Assembly (NCBI GenBank): GCA_044433645.1
Contig: JAWXTK010000016.1
Span: 1-53,320 of the forward strand
Length of the DNA stretch: 53,320 nt
DNA from: JAWXTK01 sp044433645
GTDB lineage: Bacteria > Bacteroidota > Bacteroidia > Bacteroidales > Rikenellaceae
Direction of reading: 5' to 3'
The notes beneath the pieces were generated by a model. The model made no database searches, had not been told where the DNA came from, and was given only the letters and a program-made list of their open reading frames with translations. A program made the position numbers and the translations under genes. Each line of letters starts with the position of its first letter. Position 1 is the first letter of the stretch. Of this stretch, positions 42,229 through 50,514 are shown in pieces.

Positions 42229-44475
42229 TTATTTTTCTATTTCATAACCAAGGCTTCTCACAAACTCAAGCGCTAATTCAGATATCAAATCTGTTGGGTC
42301 ATTCCATTTTCCTGCTTTAATTAATCGTTGTTTATGAGCGTTTATTCTTTCTGTAATAGGGAAAGTCGGTTCTTGCATAGCCTTATATTCTGTTCTTTGC
42401 GAAGGTCTAACTGTGCGATTAAATATAGTCTCACGCGTAGGTTTACGCTCTATCTCCCACTTAAAATTATCGAAAAGTTTGTCCTGAGTGACAGGAATTT
42501 TATTCATAGGGTAAATAACATATTCAGGCTTACCTTTGTAGACTATGGACTCCACTGTTCTATCCTCAATATTAAATGTAGTGCTTGCGCTCTCCACCAC
42601 CAAGAATCCTATGGTATGCACCTGCCCATTAGCATCGGTTTCGGTCATATAATATAAGGTATGGGCATTAGCGTTAATATCTGTTTTGTATATGCTATTA
42701 TCTCTAAAAAAGGCCTCTATTTCCTTGCCCCTAACTTGATTAAATTCTTCCTCATTAACCTCGGAGCTCATTATAGGATCATCGCCTGTAAAAATAGCCT
42801 TGGTTATCCTGCTGTCTTTGGTATAAACATCTATCACCTGAGAGGTAATTTGATTAAGTTCGTTCCACATTACAGGGTTAATATACATGTGGATAGTCGT
42901 GTCAAGTGAGAATCCCACCAATGAGTCACACACAGCCTGCACATCTGAGCGATAAATCTCTACATTATAATAGGCTCTAAACACCCTCATAAGTGAGTCA
43001 GAATCATCACTCGAAAGTGAATCCGAGAGCAGCGTATTTATGTCAGTTTGCAAAGAATCTATCCTAAGTTTGGCCTTTTCAATAGCTAGTGAATCTTCTC
43101 TGGCTCTCAGTGCAACACTGTCTATCTCAACATAATAGCCACGTTTAATTGCCAGCGCCTTAGCCTTAGCCTCACGTTTTATTTGTTTTTCTTTATCTTT
43201 AGCCTCTTTTTTCTTTTTGCGCTCTTGTTTTTTTAGCTCACGCTTTTGTTTGCTCGTTAAAACTACTCTGCCCTCGTTATCTAAAGCCTGCTCTAGCTGA
43301 ATCCCAGAGAGACTATCGCTTACTAGGCTATCACTTACTTCAAGCGAGAGAGTATCTCTTGCAATTATCTCTTTTTTAGGTTTTTTAATATCCTCTATTA
43401 GTAGCTCTTCCTCGCCTGTATCTTCGCTTGCTTGCTTGATTCTCAGCGCATTAAGTTTGTTTAGAGTATAGAGATACATGGTATCAGCGCGCATAAACAG
43501 CGTGTCCTCAACCTCGGAATAAGCCACCACAGATGCCTTGCGAGTAAGCAAAACTTTTTGTTTAGCATCCCACCACTGAGCATAATCGCCAAAAGCCATA
43601 ACTTGGTTTATGGTATCAAGTATCTGAATATTATTTTTTAAAACTGCATCTTCGCTAGCATAAAAATAATCTATACTATCAGCCCAAATCTCCTGCTCAG
43701 AAGATAGGATATATGAGTTTTTATAGAAGTAATAAATAGAATTTGCATTGTCGTAAGCTCCCTTAGACGAAGAAAGAATATCGCCATCGGTGTTCCATAT
43801 CCACGTTGGAGTATAAAACTGTGAGAATTCCAGATTCATATTATAATCCAGAGAGTCAGATTTTAACTTATAATCTGGGTTACTAACCTCAACGTTTCTA
43901 ACGCACAGAAATTTTCTGTTATCAACAAAATAATAACCCTGCTTAGATTCTATAAGATTATCTCCTTGCTCTATTGTAGCATTGCCATAGTAATATCCTA
44001 TCTCATCCAAGGTATTAAACTTGAAGTTATAGGTGTACATCACAGCATCTTTGTCCACCACCTTTATTATAGGTGCAAACACTTGGGCTATGTTTTTCTC
44101 GCCGTCGTAGTCGGCTCTATCACCATAGATGTAAGTTTCTTTTTGATTGATAATCACATTATTAAAACATTCCATCTTCTTATCGCCATAACGTATAGCG
44201 CTATCACAGGTGATAATCGCACCATTATGATAAAAAACCACATCACCAACCAACCTTAGGGCCGAAGAATCGGCAGTGATTTTAATTGGTGTCATAATAT
44301 CGGCTCTAAAGTCCACAATTTTTTTCTCTCCCTGCTCTTGTGGCTTAATAGATTCCTGAGCTTCAGGCTCTCTTTGAGGTTTTAGGTGAGAGTGCTGAGC
44401 ACTAAGGCTGAGACTCAGGGCAAAAAAGCCAAGAATTAATAGTGGTAATATGTGAGTGCGTAGCCTTAATTTCAT
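42229..44475 (-). CDS. OstA-like (LptD N-terminal-like) envelope protein with Lys-rich segment
   Basis: This 748-residue protein has a signal peptide (about 1-27). Residues about 55-350 form repeated OstA/LptA-type beta strands (ITADSSALRLVGDVVFYHNG, CDSAIRYGDKKMECFNNVII, YGDRADYDGEKNIAQVFAP), which in LPS transport form a periplasmic bridge for lipid passage. Around 405-445 is a strongly basic, probably helical stretch (KRELKKQERKKKKEAKDKEK and more), followed by a Ser/Asp-rich segment. The C-terminal part (about 500-690) again looks like beta strands. The usual large LptD barrel is not obvious. It probably acts in LPS or outer-membrane export together with the adjoining SurA-like chaperone. 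It is 28 bases after that gene. Confidence 0.8.
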   Translation of the reverse strand: MKLRLRTHILPLLILGFFALSLSLSAQHSHLKPQREPEAQESIKPQEQGEKKIVDFRADIMTPIKITADSSALRLVGDVVFYHNGAIITCDSAIRYGDKKMECFNNVIINQKETYIYGDRADYDGEKNIAQVFAPIIKVVDKDAVMYTYNFKFNTLDEIGYYYGNATIEQGDNLIESKQGYYFVDNRKFLCVRNVEVSNPDYKLKSDSLDYNMNLEFSQFYTPTWIWNTDGDILSSSKGAYDNANSIYYFYKNSYILSSEQEIWADSIDYFYASEDAVLKNNIQILDTINQVMAFGDYAQWWDAKQKVLLTRKASVVAYSEVEDTLFMRADTMYLYTLNKLNALRIKQASEDTGEEELLIEDIKKPKKEIIARDTLSLEVSDSLVSDSLSGIQLEQALDNEGRVVLTSKQKRELKKQERKKKKEAKDKEKQIKREAKAKALAIKRGYYVEIDSVALRAREDSLAIEKAKLRIDSLQTDINTLLSDSLSSDDSDSLMRVFRAYYNVEIYRSDVQAVCDSLVGFSLDTTIHMYINPVMWNELNQITSQVIDVYTKDSRITKAIFTGDDPIMSSEVNEEEFNQVRGKEIEAFFRDNSIYKTDINANAHTLYYMTETDANGQVHTIGFLVVESASTTFNIEDRTVESIVYKGKPEYVIYPMNKIPVTQDKLFDNFKWEIERKPTRETIFNRTVRPSQRTEYKAMQEPTFPITERINAHKQRLIKAGKWNDPTDLISELALEFVRSLGYEIEK

Positions 44476-44503
44476 TGTTTAAAAAAATCCTCTGTATCTT
44501 AAA

Positions 44504-45880
44504 TTATTTTACCCAAACTTTATTCTCAAATTCAAAGTTTTTGTATTCGTCAACTATACGAACATACATAAGCTCTGCCTTAGTTTTAAGCCAACTTTCA
44601 AAATATTTTGCTTGTTTTTCGGCAAGTGCCATTTCTTTAATTTTAGTGTAGTCGTTTTCTATATCAGCTTTATGTGAGGGTATAATATCTAATAGCTTAA
44701 CAGCCTTACTATAAGTATTTCCCCTAACATCCTCGGCCATAAATGCATTAGAGACTTCACCCACTTTCATAGTCTGCAACACTCTATAATCTGCTGGCAG
44801 GAGTTGGTCTTTAAAGAATTTTGTACTAGCAAGCGTAGGGTCATAAGCTCCATACATTTCTAATAGTTCAAGGTTTGAAACCACACCTCCGTTAGATTTA
44901 GAGTAAGTATCATCAGAGTAATCCATAGCTGCTTGCTCAAAACTTATCTCGCCTGCTTTAACTCTAGTTATCACCGAGTCCAAAAGTCTGTCAGTTTCTA
45001 ACAATTCTTCAGATGAAAAGCTAGGACGAAGCAAAATATGACGACAAGTGTAAAGCTCGCCCTCTTTTTTAAGAAGTTCTATCAAGTGAAAACCAAACTC
45101 AGTCTCAACGACACCCGAAACTTGTCCCTCTTTAAGTTTAACCATAGCCTCCGAAAAAGGAGCCACAAAACCGTCTTTAGGGGTTGGGTCCATTTCTCCA
45201 CCTCTACGTGCCGAACCGTCTATTGAGTACATTCTAGCCAATAAATCAAAACGTGTGCCATCAATTATACGTTTACGCATTTCCAAAAGTTGCTCACGTG
45301 TTCTCATCTTAGCTTCCTCGGTTGAGGGAGGAAACATAGTGATTTGCGCATACTCATATTGCTCAGGCACTATGGGCAATTTGTCTTTATCCATGTTTTT
45401 ATAAAAACGCTCCACCTCATTAGGAGTAACACTCGCACTAGCGTTCACATTTTGCATCATAGCTTGAGCAAGGCTAGCTTGTTTGTATTTATTTTTAATA
45501 TGATCTTTGATATTAAAAATTGGCAAGTTATAGGCTTTCTCAAGTGCCGAGGCAGAACCTGCATCTTTAATCATAGCATCAATTCTCTGATTTGCGACAC
45601 GCTCAATTTGGCCATCATTAGAAGGCAAAGAGTCCACCACAGCTTGTTGATAAAGCAGACGTTGCAATAATAAATCCTCCAAAGCCTCATGAAGAGCATC
45701 TCTTTGTGAGCTTACGCCACTTTGTTTGCGCTGCTCGAGTATCTGTTGCTGATTTTCAAAAAGTTCTGAATACAAAATAGCAGAGTTCCCTACTACGGCA
45801 ACAATCTTATCTGCCGTAAAGGTCTGAGCAAAGGCCATAAGGGGCAGAGAGGCTAAAAGAGAGAATAATAATTTTTTCAT
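44504..45880 (-). CDS. SurA-like periplasmic peptidyl-prolyl isomerase/chaperone
   Basis: This 458-residue protein has a signal peptide (about 1-18, ending AFA). An N-terminal chaperone region opens with VVGNSAILYSELFENQQQIL. The first parvulin (rotamase) domain lies near 175-275 (RGGEMDPTPKDGFVAPFSEA, VVETEFGFHLIEL). A second domain starts at YTCRHILLRPSF near 278. This layout is that of SurA, which escorts outer-membrane proteins through the periplasm. It is followed downstream by the OstA-like and barrel genes and preceded after 24 bases by a PpiC-like lipoprotein, a consistent outer-membrane assembly group. Confidence 0.9.
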   Translation of the reverse strand: MKKLLFSLLASLPLMAFAQTFTADKIVAVVGNSAILYSELFENQQQILEQRKQSGVSSQRDALHEALEDLLLQRLLYQQAVVDSLPSNDGQIERVANQRIDAMIKDAGSASALEKAYNLPIFNIKDHIKNKYKQASLAQAMMQNVNASASVTPNEVERFYKNMDKDKLPIVPEQYEYAQITMFPPSTEEAKMRTREQLLEMRKRIIDGTRFDLLARMYSIDGSARRGGEMDPTPKDGFVAPFSEAMVKLKEGQVSGVVETEFGFHLIELLKKEGELYTCRHILLRPSFSSEELLETDRLLDSVITRVKAGEISFEQAAMDYSDDTYSKSNGGVVSNLELLEMYGAYDPTLASTKFFKDQLLPADYRVLQTMKVGEVSNAFMAEDVRGNTYSKAVKLLDIIPSHKADIENDYTKIKEMALAEKQAKYFESWLKTKAELMYVRIVDEYKNFEFENKVWVK

Positions 45881-45904
45881 ATATATTTAAATAGTTTCGT
45901 TTTT

Positions 45905-46768
45905 TTAAGGTAAAATAATTCGCTTATCTTCCAAGGCTTGTTTAAACAACTCACTTTGTTTGTGATTTATTATATTTTGCTTGTTAGAATTGTATAAAAT
46001 TCTTGTAATTTCTTCGCTTACATTTTCCATGGGGGCATTATCTCCTCTTAGAAGATAGTTTGATACATAGATGAAATATTTGTTATGAGCATCGGCCATT
46101 TCCTGCATCGTCCTAACTTTCTTTAACAAATAATCATAATTTTTGCTCTTAACCGTAGGCAAAACAGCAATAAAATCGCCAAGTGCAGTCCATGAAGTAA
46201 ACTCATAAAGCTCAAAGTTATTTTTAACACATAGGTCTATAAAGTCCTGCCTGTCAGCATCTTTTTGCGAGTTCATAAGTTTTTTGAGCGTAAGTTTTTT
46301 GGCATAAGTCTCAGGTAATTTAACTATCATGCCTTTAACCATGGGGCTATTGATAACAAAATCCTGCTTGTTTTGAGCATAATATTTAGCCACATCACTC
46401 TCTAGAGTAAGGCTGTCGATTTGCTCATTAACCCACACTTGTTCTAACTTAAAGCTAAGTAGCGAGGTGCGATAATGCTCAACCATGGCATCAATTTGGC
46501 TCAGCTGCTCGGTCATGAGTTTCTCGGCCTCTATCATTTTGATTTGTTCCTGCGCCCAATTCTCTGCATATTTTTTAATAAACGCTACGCTATCTGCGCC
46601 TGAAAGGCCTTCAGGAAAAATATCGCTGATTTGAGACATATACAGCGCTCTATCATCCACCCGTGCAATAGCTTCGCTTTGAGGCTCACCCCTGTGAAAT
46701 TCTTTGCAGCCCCAAACTAAGAGCAGCACAGAAAAAAAGAATAGATATTTTACTGTTTTCAAGTCCAT
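45905..46768 (-). CDS. PpiC/SurA-related lipoprotein, probable chaperone
   Basis: This lipoprotein has 287 residues from the ATG at 46768; the frame extends to 46810 over the promoter, so the upstream start is rejected. The signal ends with VWGC, lipid cysteine C21. The N-terminal helix-rich segment (AIARVDDRALYMSQISDIFP) is like the chaperone part of SurA/PpiC proteins, with long charged helices (QIKMIEAEKLMTEQLSQIDA). I do not see the conserved parvulin core, so it may be only a chaperone. It is the next gene before surA. A TATCTTTG box ends 10 bases upstream of the ATG, giving an expected leader of only about five bases. Confidence 0.75.
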   Translation of the reverse strand: MDLKTVKYLFFFSVLLLVWGCKEFHRGEPQSEAIARVDDRALYMSQISDIFPEGLSGADSVAFIKKYAENWAQEQIKMIEAEKLMTEQLSQIDAMVEHYRTSLLSFKLEQVWVNEQIDSLTLESDVAKYYAQNKQDFVINSPMVKGMIVKLPETYAKKLTLKKLMNSQKDADRQDFIDLCVKNNFELYEFTSWTALGDFIAVLPTVKSKNYDYLLKKVRTMQEMADAHNKYFIYVSNYLLRGDNAPMENVSEEITRILYNSNKQNIINHKQSELFKQALEDKRIILP

Positions 46769-46778
46769 AATTAAGCTG

Positions 46779-46786
46779 CAAAGATA
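46779..46786 (-). promoter_or_regulatory. -7 promoter box of the PpiC-like lipoprotein/surA/ostA unit
   Basis: The minus strand reads TATCTTTG, exact consensus, 10 bases before the chosen ATG at 46768. No clear -33 element is seen. It overlaps the open frame upstream of that ATG, which decides the start choice. Confidence 0.55.
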
Positions 46787-46809
46787 CATTTTCTTTGCTA
46801 AAAAACGCA

Positions 46810-47619
46810 TTATTTCACCTTATTATTATTCTTTTGTCTTCTAAAAATCATAATAACATTTATCACAGCTATCAAAAACACAAAAATACTAGCCAAATAT
46901 ACTATCTCAAATACCTTGTCATTGTCAATTAATTCGCGCATAGAAACGTATTTTCCACCCCCTAGCATCATGGTGAAATATGCCAAACAATTATTCAAAG
47001 AATGTATAATAATCACACACAAAAGCGAGCCTGTGCGTATAAATAAATAGCCCAAAATCATGGATATAAAAAACGCATTAACTGCCTGAGGAGGTATGCC
47101 ATGTACAAGAGCAAAAATTAGCGATACCAGAATAAGTGCGCTCCACTTGCCTATATTGTGCGAGAGCGAGCTTTGGAGTATGCCCCTAAAGAGCACTTCC
47201 TCTAAAATGGGAGCAGCCACTATGGTAGTGATTAAACCCCAGCCACCAGAGCCTATAAAATTATTAAGATTATCAAAGTGTTTCTGAGGAAATAAGCCTA
47301 TTAAGGGCTCGATAAGTGTACTCACAGCTAGGGTTAAAATCAGCCCCCAGAGTATGATAGTGGGGTTAACCAAACGCAGAGAAAAATTAAAAACCCTCAC
47401 CCCCTTTGCTCTTATTTTCTTAAGCGAGAGAGCAAAGAAAATAGAAACTAAAAAATTGAAAACATAGACAAAAAACGAGGCCATGCCAGCGTTTTGAGTA
47501 AAGTGAGTTTCTATAAAATTTAAAGAAATTTTTCCCATACCACTCATAATAGTTAACACGCCTATTATAGCCAGCACATCCAAGGTAGTAGGGAAGGATT
47601 TTATAATTTTTTCTTTCAT
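46810..47619 (-). CDS. CPBP-family intramembrane metalloprotease
   Basis: This protein has 269 residues from the ATG at 47619; the open frame begins 16 codons earlier, but the internal MKEK start is more natural. It has six to eight membrane helices. The catalytic motifs of the CPBP (Abi, CAAX protease-like) family are present: E140-E141-x-x-x-R145 in LEEVLFRG, and the second motif FALVH with H173. These glutamate-dependent membrane proteases cleave in the membrane; the substrate is unknown. It is the first gene of the leftward run and diverges from parA. Confidence 0.88.
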   Translation of the reverse strand: MKEKIIKSFPTTLDVLAIIGVLTIMSGMGKISLNFIETHFTQNAGMASFFVYVFNFLVSIFFALSLKKIRAKGVRVFNFSLRLVNPTIILWGLILTLAVSTLIEPLIGLFPQKHFDNLNNFIGSGGWGLITTIVAAPILEEVLFRGILQSSLSHNIGKWSALILVSLIFALVHGIPPQAVNAFFISMILGYLFIRTGSLLCVIIIHSLNNCLAYFTMMLGGGKYVSMRELIDNDKVFEIVYLASIFVFLIAVINVIMIFRRQKNNNKVK

Positions 47620-47693
47620 ATTTTTGTCTGCAAAACCAAAGCTTAAAGCAGCATATTTAAAGTGCAAAAAAACTGCCTTTGTTAATAATAGGT

Positions 47694-47701
47694 CAAATAT
47701 A
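47694..47701 (-). promoter_or_regulatory. Possible -7 box for the CPBP protease gene
   Basis: The minus strand reads TATATTTG, an exact consensus match, about 75 bases before the start codon at 47619. No -33 box is seen at the right spacing. Confidence 0.45.
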
Positions 47702-47730
47702 CGTTAATTTTATTGAAGAAAAACTAAAAT

Positions 47731-47759
47731 ATTCGATAAAATGATTAAATTTGTCGAAT
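47731..47759 (+). promoter_or_regulatory. parA -7 box flanked by an inverted repeat
   Basis: TAAATTTG (47746-47753) matches the -7 consensus and lies 22 bases before the parA start. The 6-base inverted repeat ATTCGA (47731-47736) and TCGAAT (47754-47759) surrounds it and could be an operator for autoregulation. It does not resemble the classical parS palindrome. Confidence 0.45.
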
Positions 47760-47775
47760 AATATTAAAAAGTGTT

Positions 47776-48540
47776 ATGGGAAAAGTAATAGCTCTAGCTA
47801 ATCAAAAAGGAGGAGTGGGTAAAACCACAACAGCAATAAACCTTGCTGCAAGCCTTGCCGTATTAGGCAAAAAGATACTTTTAGTGGATGCAGACCCTCA
47901 GGCCAACGCTACCTCAGGTCTAGGATTTGACATCACAGGCGAAAGTATTTATGAGTGCTTAATGGGCGAAGTCTCAGCAAAAAAAGTCATTAAAAATTTT
48001 GATTCTATCGAAAATCTTGATGTGCTGCCCTCCAGCATAGAATTAGTAGGTGCTGAGGCCGAACTACCCAACATGGACAAGGGTCACTTTAGAATGAGAG
48101 ACATCTTAGCGAGCGTTAAAGAAAACTATGATTACATCTTAATTGACTGTTCGCCCTCGCTTGGCTTCACTACTCTTAACGCCCTTATCGCAGCCGAGAG
48201 CGTATTAATACCCGTACAATGCGAATATTTTGCACTCGAGGGACTTAGCAAACTGCTAAATACAGTGCGCATGGTCAAAGAAAAACTAAATCCTAGCTTA
48301 GATATAGAAGGATTCCTCTTAACCATGTACTCTCGCACACGCCTATCAAACCAAGTAACAAGTGAGGTTAGAGAGCATTTCTCTCATCTAGCTTTTGAGA
48401 CAATAATTCAGCGCAACGTGCGTTTAAGTGAAGCACCCAGCTATGGCAAGCCCGTGCTTTTATACGATGCAGCATCATCAGGTAGCGCAAACTACCTAAA
48501 AGTAGCCAAAGAACTTTTAATAAGAAATAAAGACATTTAA
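47776..48540 (+). CDS. parA: Chromosome-partitioning ATPase ParA/Soj
   Basis: This 254-residue chromosomal Soj-type ParA has the deviant Walker A motif KGGVGKTT at 11-18, LLVDADPQAN near 35-45 and a DCSPSLGF block near 118-125. The short N-terminus without a helix-turn-helix marks the chromosomal form. It binds DNA non-specifically and moves the ParB-parS complex during segregation. It is followed by parB starting 1 base after its stop codon. The spacer upstream is shared with the divergent CPBP gene. Confidence 0.95.
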   Translation: MGKVIALANQKGGVGKTTTAINLAASLAVLGKKILLVDADPQANATSGLGFDITGESIYECLMGEVSAKKVIKNFDSIENLDVLPSSIELVGAEAELPNMDKGHFRMRDILASVKENYDYILIDCSPSLGFTTLNALIAAESVLIPVQCEYFALEGLSKLLNTVRMVKEKLNPSLDIEGFLLTMYSRTRLSNQVTSEVREHFSHLAFETIIQRNVRLSEAPSYGKPVLLYDAASSGSANYLKVAKELLIRNKDI

Positions 48541-48541
48541 A

Positions 48542-49426
48542 GTGAATACTAAAGCAAGCAAAGGCTTAGGCCGAGGTCTAGGCGCAATTTTTGAAATTGA
48601 CAAAAACATAGCTGACAAACAAAGCTCATTGGGTAGCACAGCTCAAGAAATTGATCTGCGCTTTATTGAGCCTAACCCTAAACAGCCACGTACTTACTTC
48701 GATGAGGAGGCCCTGGAAGAATTAGCTGAGTCTATCAAAACTCTCGGCATCATTCAACCTATTACGGTTAATAAGATAGACGAGAAACACTACACTATTA
48801 TCAGTGGTGAGCGTCGTTATCGTGCATCTAAGTTAGCTGGTCTGGAGACTGTGCCTGTGTTTGTTAGAGAGGTTAACGATCAAACTCTTCACGAAATGGC
48901 TCTAGTTGAGAACATCCAGCGCCAAGACCTTAACGCTATTGAAGTTGCGCTGAGCCTTGAACGCCTTATCGAAGAGTGTAATTTAACACAAGACGTTTTG
49001 GCATCGCGTGTGGGCAAAAAACGCTCTACCATAGCCAACTATATGCGTTTATTAAAGCTCCCAGTTGAAGTCCAACTAGCTCTACGCCAAGAACTTATCA
49101 GCATGGGTCATGCCAAAGCATTAGCATCTATTAGCGATAGTGAAGCTCAAAAGAAAGCTCTTGCTAAGATACTTAAAAAGAATTTATCTGTGCGTCAAAG
49201 CGAGGAATTAGCCAAAGTTGCAGCTCAAGAAAAAACAGCACTAGAGAAAGAAACAGCAGAATTCCCAGCAAGTTATTCTTCACTTGTGGAACACCTCGAG
49301 GTATTTTTCTCACAAAATATCAGCATCAAAAATAACAAAAAAGGTGGTGGCAAGATAGTCATAGATTTTGACAGTGACGAGGACATAAATAATTTTATCA
49401 AGAAATTTGATGCCGTAAAACATTAA
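48542..49426 (+). CDS. parB: Chromosome-partitioning protein ParB/Spo0J
   Basis: This 294-residue protein starts with GTG at 48542, the only start in register with the conserved opening SKGLGRGLGAIF, one base after the parA stop. The CTP-binding ParB N-terminal domain has PNPKQPRTYFDEEALEELAE near 45-64 and the GERRYRAS box at 89-96. A helix-turn-helix follows (LTQDVLASRVGKKRSTIANY near 150-170), with a C-terminal dimer domain at the end. It binds parS sites and spreads by CTP hydrolysis. It overlaps the next gene by one base (TAATG). Confidence 0.95.
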   Translation: MNTKASKGLGRGLGAIFEIDKNIADKQSSLGSTAQEIDLRFIEPNPKQPRTYFDEEALEELAESIKTLGIIQPITVNKIDEKHYTIISGERRYRASKLAGLETVPVFVREVNDQTLHEMALVENIQRQDLNAIEVALSLERLIEECNLTQDVLASRVGKKRSTIANYMRLLKLPVEVQLALRQELISMGHAKALASISDSEAQKKALAKILKKNLSVRQSEELAKVAAQEKTALEKETAEFPASYSSLVEHLEVFFSQNISIKNNKKGGGKIVIDFDSDEDINNFIKKFDAVKH

Positions 49427-50508
49427 TGCAAAACAATTTTACAAACAAAATAGTGCTTATATTTTTGCTTGTGGTAACTACATTTACCACAAGCAAAATT
49501 TATGCACAATCACCTCAAATCCAACGCTTTAAAGTAGAAAATGGAGTTCTCACCGAAGTAAAACCTAGGATAATAGAGGACTCGGCATACTTAGCCAAAC
49601 GCGAGGACAGATTAAAAGCCGACTCTATACTCCTATTATTGGATTCAGACACGCTAACTAGAGCTCAGAAAAGACAAATCAAACTGCAAGACCCGAATAG
49701 ATATAGCCGTTTGTTTAAAGACTCTATCACTATCTCAAATGTGTGCTGGATTTCGACTGTTGTGCCTGGTTTCGGACAGCTTTACAACGAGCAATATTGG
49801 AAAATACCTATCGTGTACACAACTCTTGGGCTTAGCCTTTCGGGTGTTATTGTCCAAAATAATAAGTACCAAACTTACAAAACGCAGTACGACAATTTAG
49901 TGCGCCAAAACGCCTCACGCGATGAACTCGACCCTGTGCAAACCAACATGATAAAGTATAACACACGTCGTCAACTTTGCATAGGTGCTATGGCAGCATC
50001 CTACCTTTATTTTTTGGGTGATGCAGCTGTGAACTACGCTGGAGTGAACACCAACGTAAAAAAAGCAACCACGCTGTCAACTATCTTCCCTGGGGCTGGC
50101 CAGTTCTACAATAAAAGCTATTGGAAAATCCCTATCGTGCTGGGTGGTATAGCAACTTTCGCCTACGTAATCGACTATAATGCAAGGGGTTACAACCGTT
50201 TCACGCTTGCTTATGACTTATTAACCGACGGCGATGACAGCACAGTAGATGAGTTTGGGGGCATATATTCTTCGACTTTTATAGACAACTATCGTGACAG
50301 CTATCGCAGGAATCGCGACCTGGGTATTATACTTATGGCAGGTTGGTATTTGCTTAATATTGTGGATGCCCACGTAGATGCTCACTTCAAGAACTATGAT
50401 ATTAGCGACGATCTAGCATTTGATATAGTCCCATCAGTCAACACATGTTATACTCAAAGCACAGGTTCGGTGACCAGCTATGGCATGAGCCTAAATTTTA
50501 GATTTTAA
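49426..50508 (+). CDS. DUF5683 membrane protein
   Basis: This 360-residue protein has an N-terminal signal or anchor (about 1-27), a charged linker (about 30-105), and then two similar halves, each beginning with a PGFGQLYNEQYWKIPIVY-like or PGAGQFYNKSYWKIPIVL motif (near 115 and 222) and containing membrane segments. This is the DUF5683 pattern, constantly placed between parB and a lytic transglycosylase gene in Bacteroidetes. The function is unknown; a link to the cell envelope during division is only suggested by its neighbours. Confidence 0.85.
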   Translation: MQNNFTNKIVLIFLLVVTTFTTSKIYAQSPQIQRFKVENGVLTEVKPRIIEDSAYLAKREDRLKADSILLLLDSDTLTRAQKRQIKLQDPNRYSRLFKDSITISNVCWISTVVPGFGQLYNEQYWKIPIVYTTLGLSLSGVIVQNNKYQTYKTQYDNLVRQNASRDELDPVQTNMIKYNTRRQLCIGAMAASYLYFLGDAAVNYAGVNTNVKKATTLSTIFPGAGQFYNKSYWKIPIVLGGIATFAYVIDYNARGYNRFTLAYDLLTDGDDSTVDEFGGIYSSTFIDNYRDSYRRNRDLGIILMAGWYLLNIVDAHVDAHFKNYDISDDLAFDIVPSVNTCYTQSTGSVTSYGMSLNFRF

Positions 50509-50514
50509 TAAGAA

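Noticed and set aside
47700..47775. A parS site near parA
   Set aside because: The only palindrome here (ATTCGA/TCGAAT with a 17-base gap) does not resemble the known 16-base parS palindrome.
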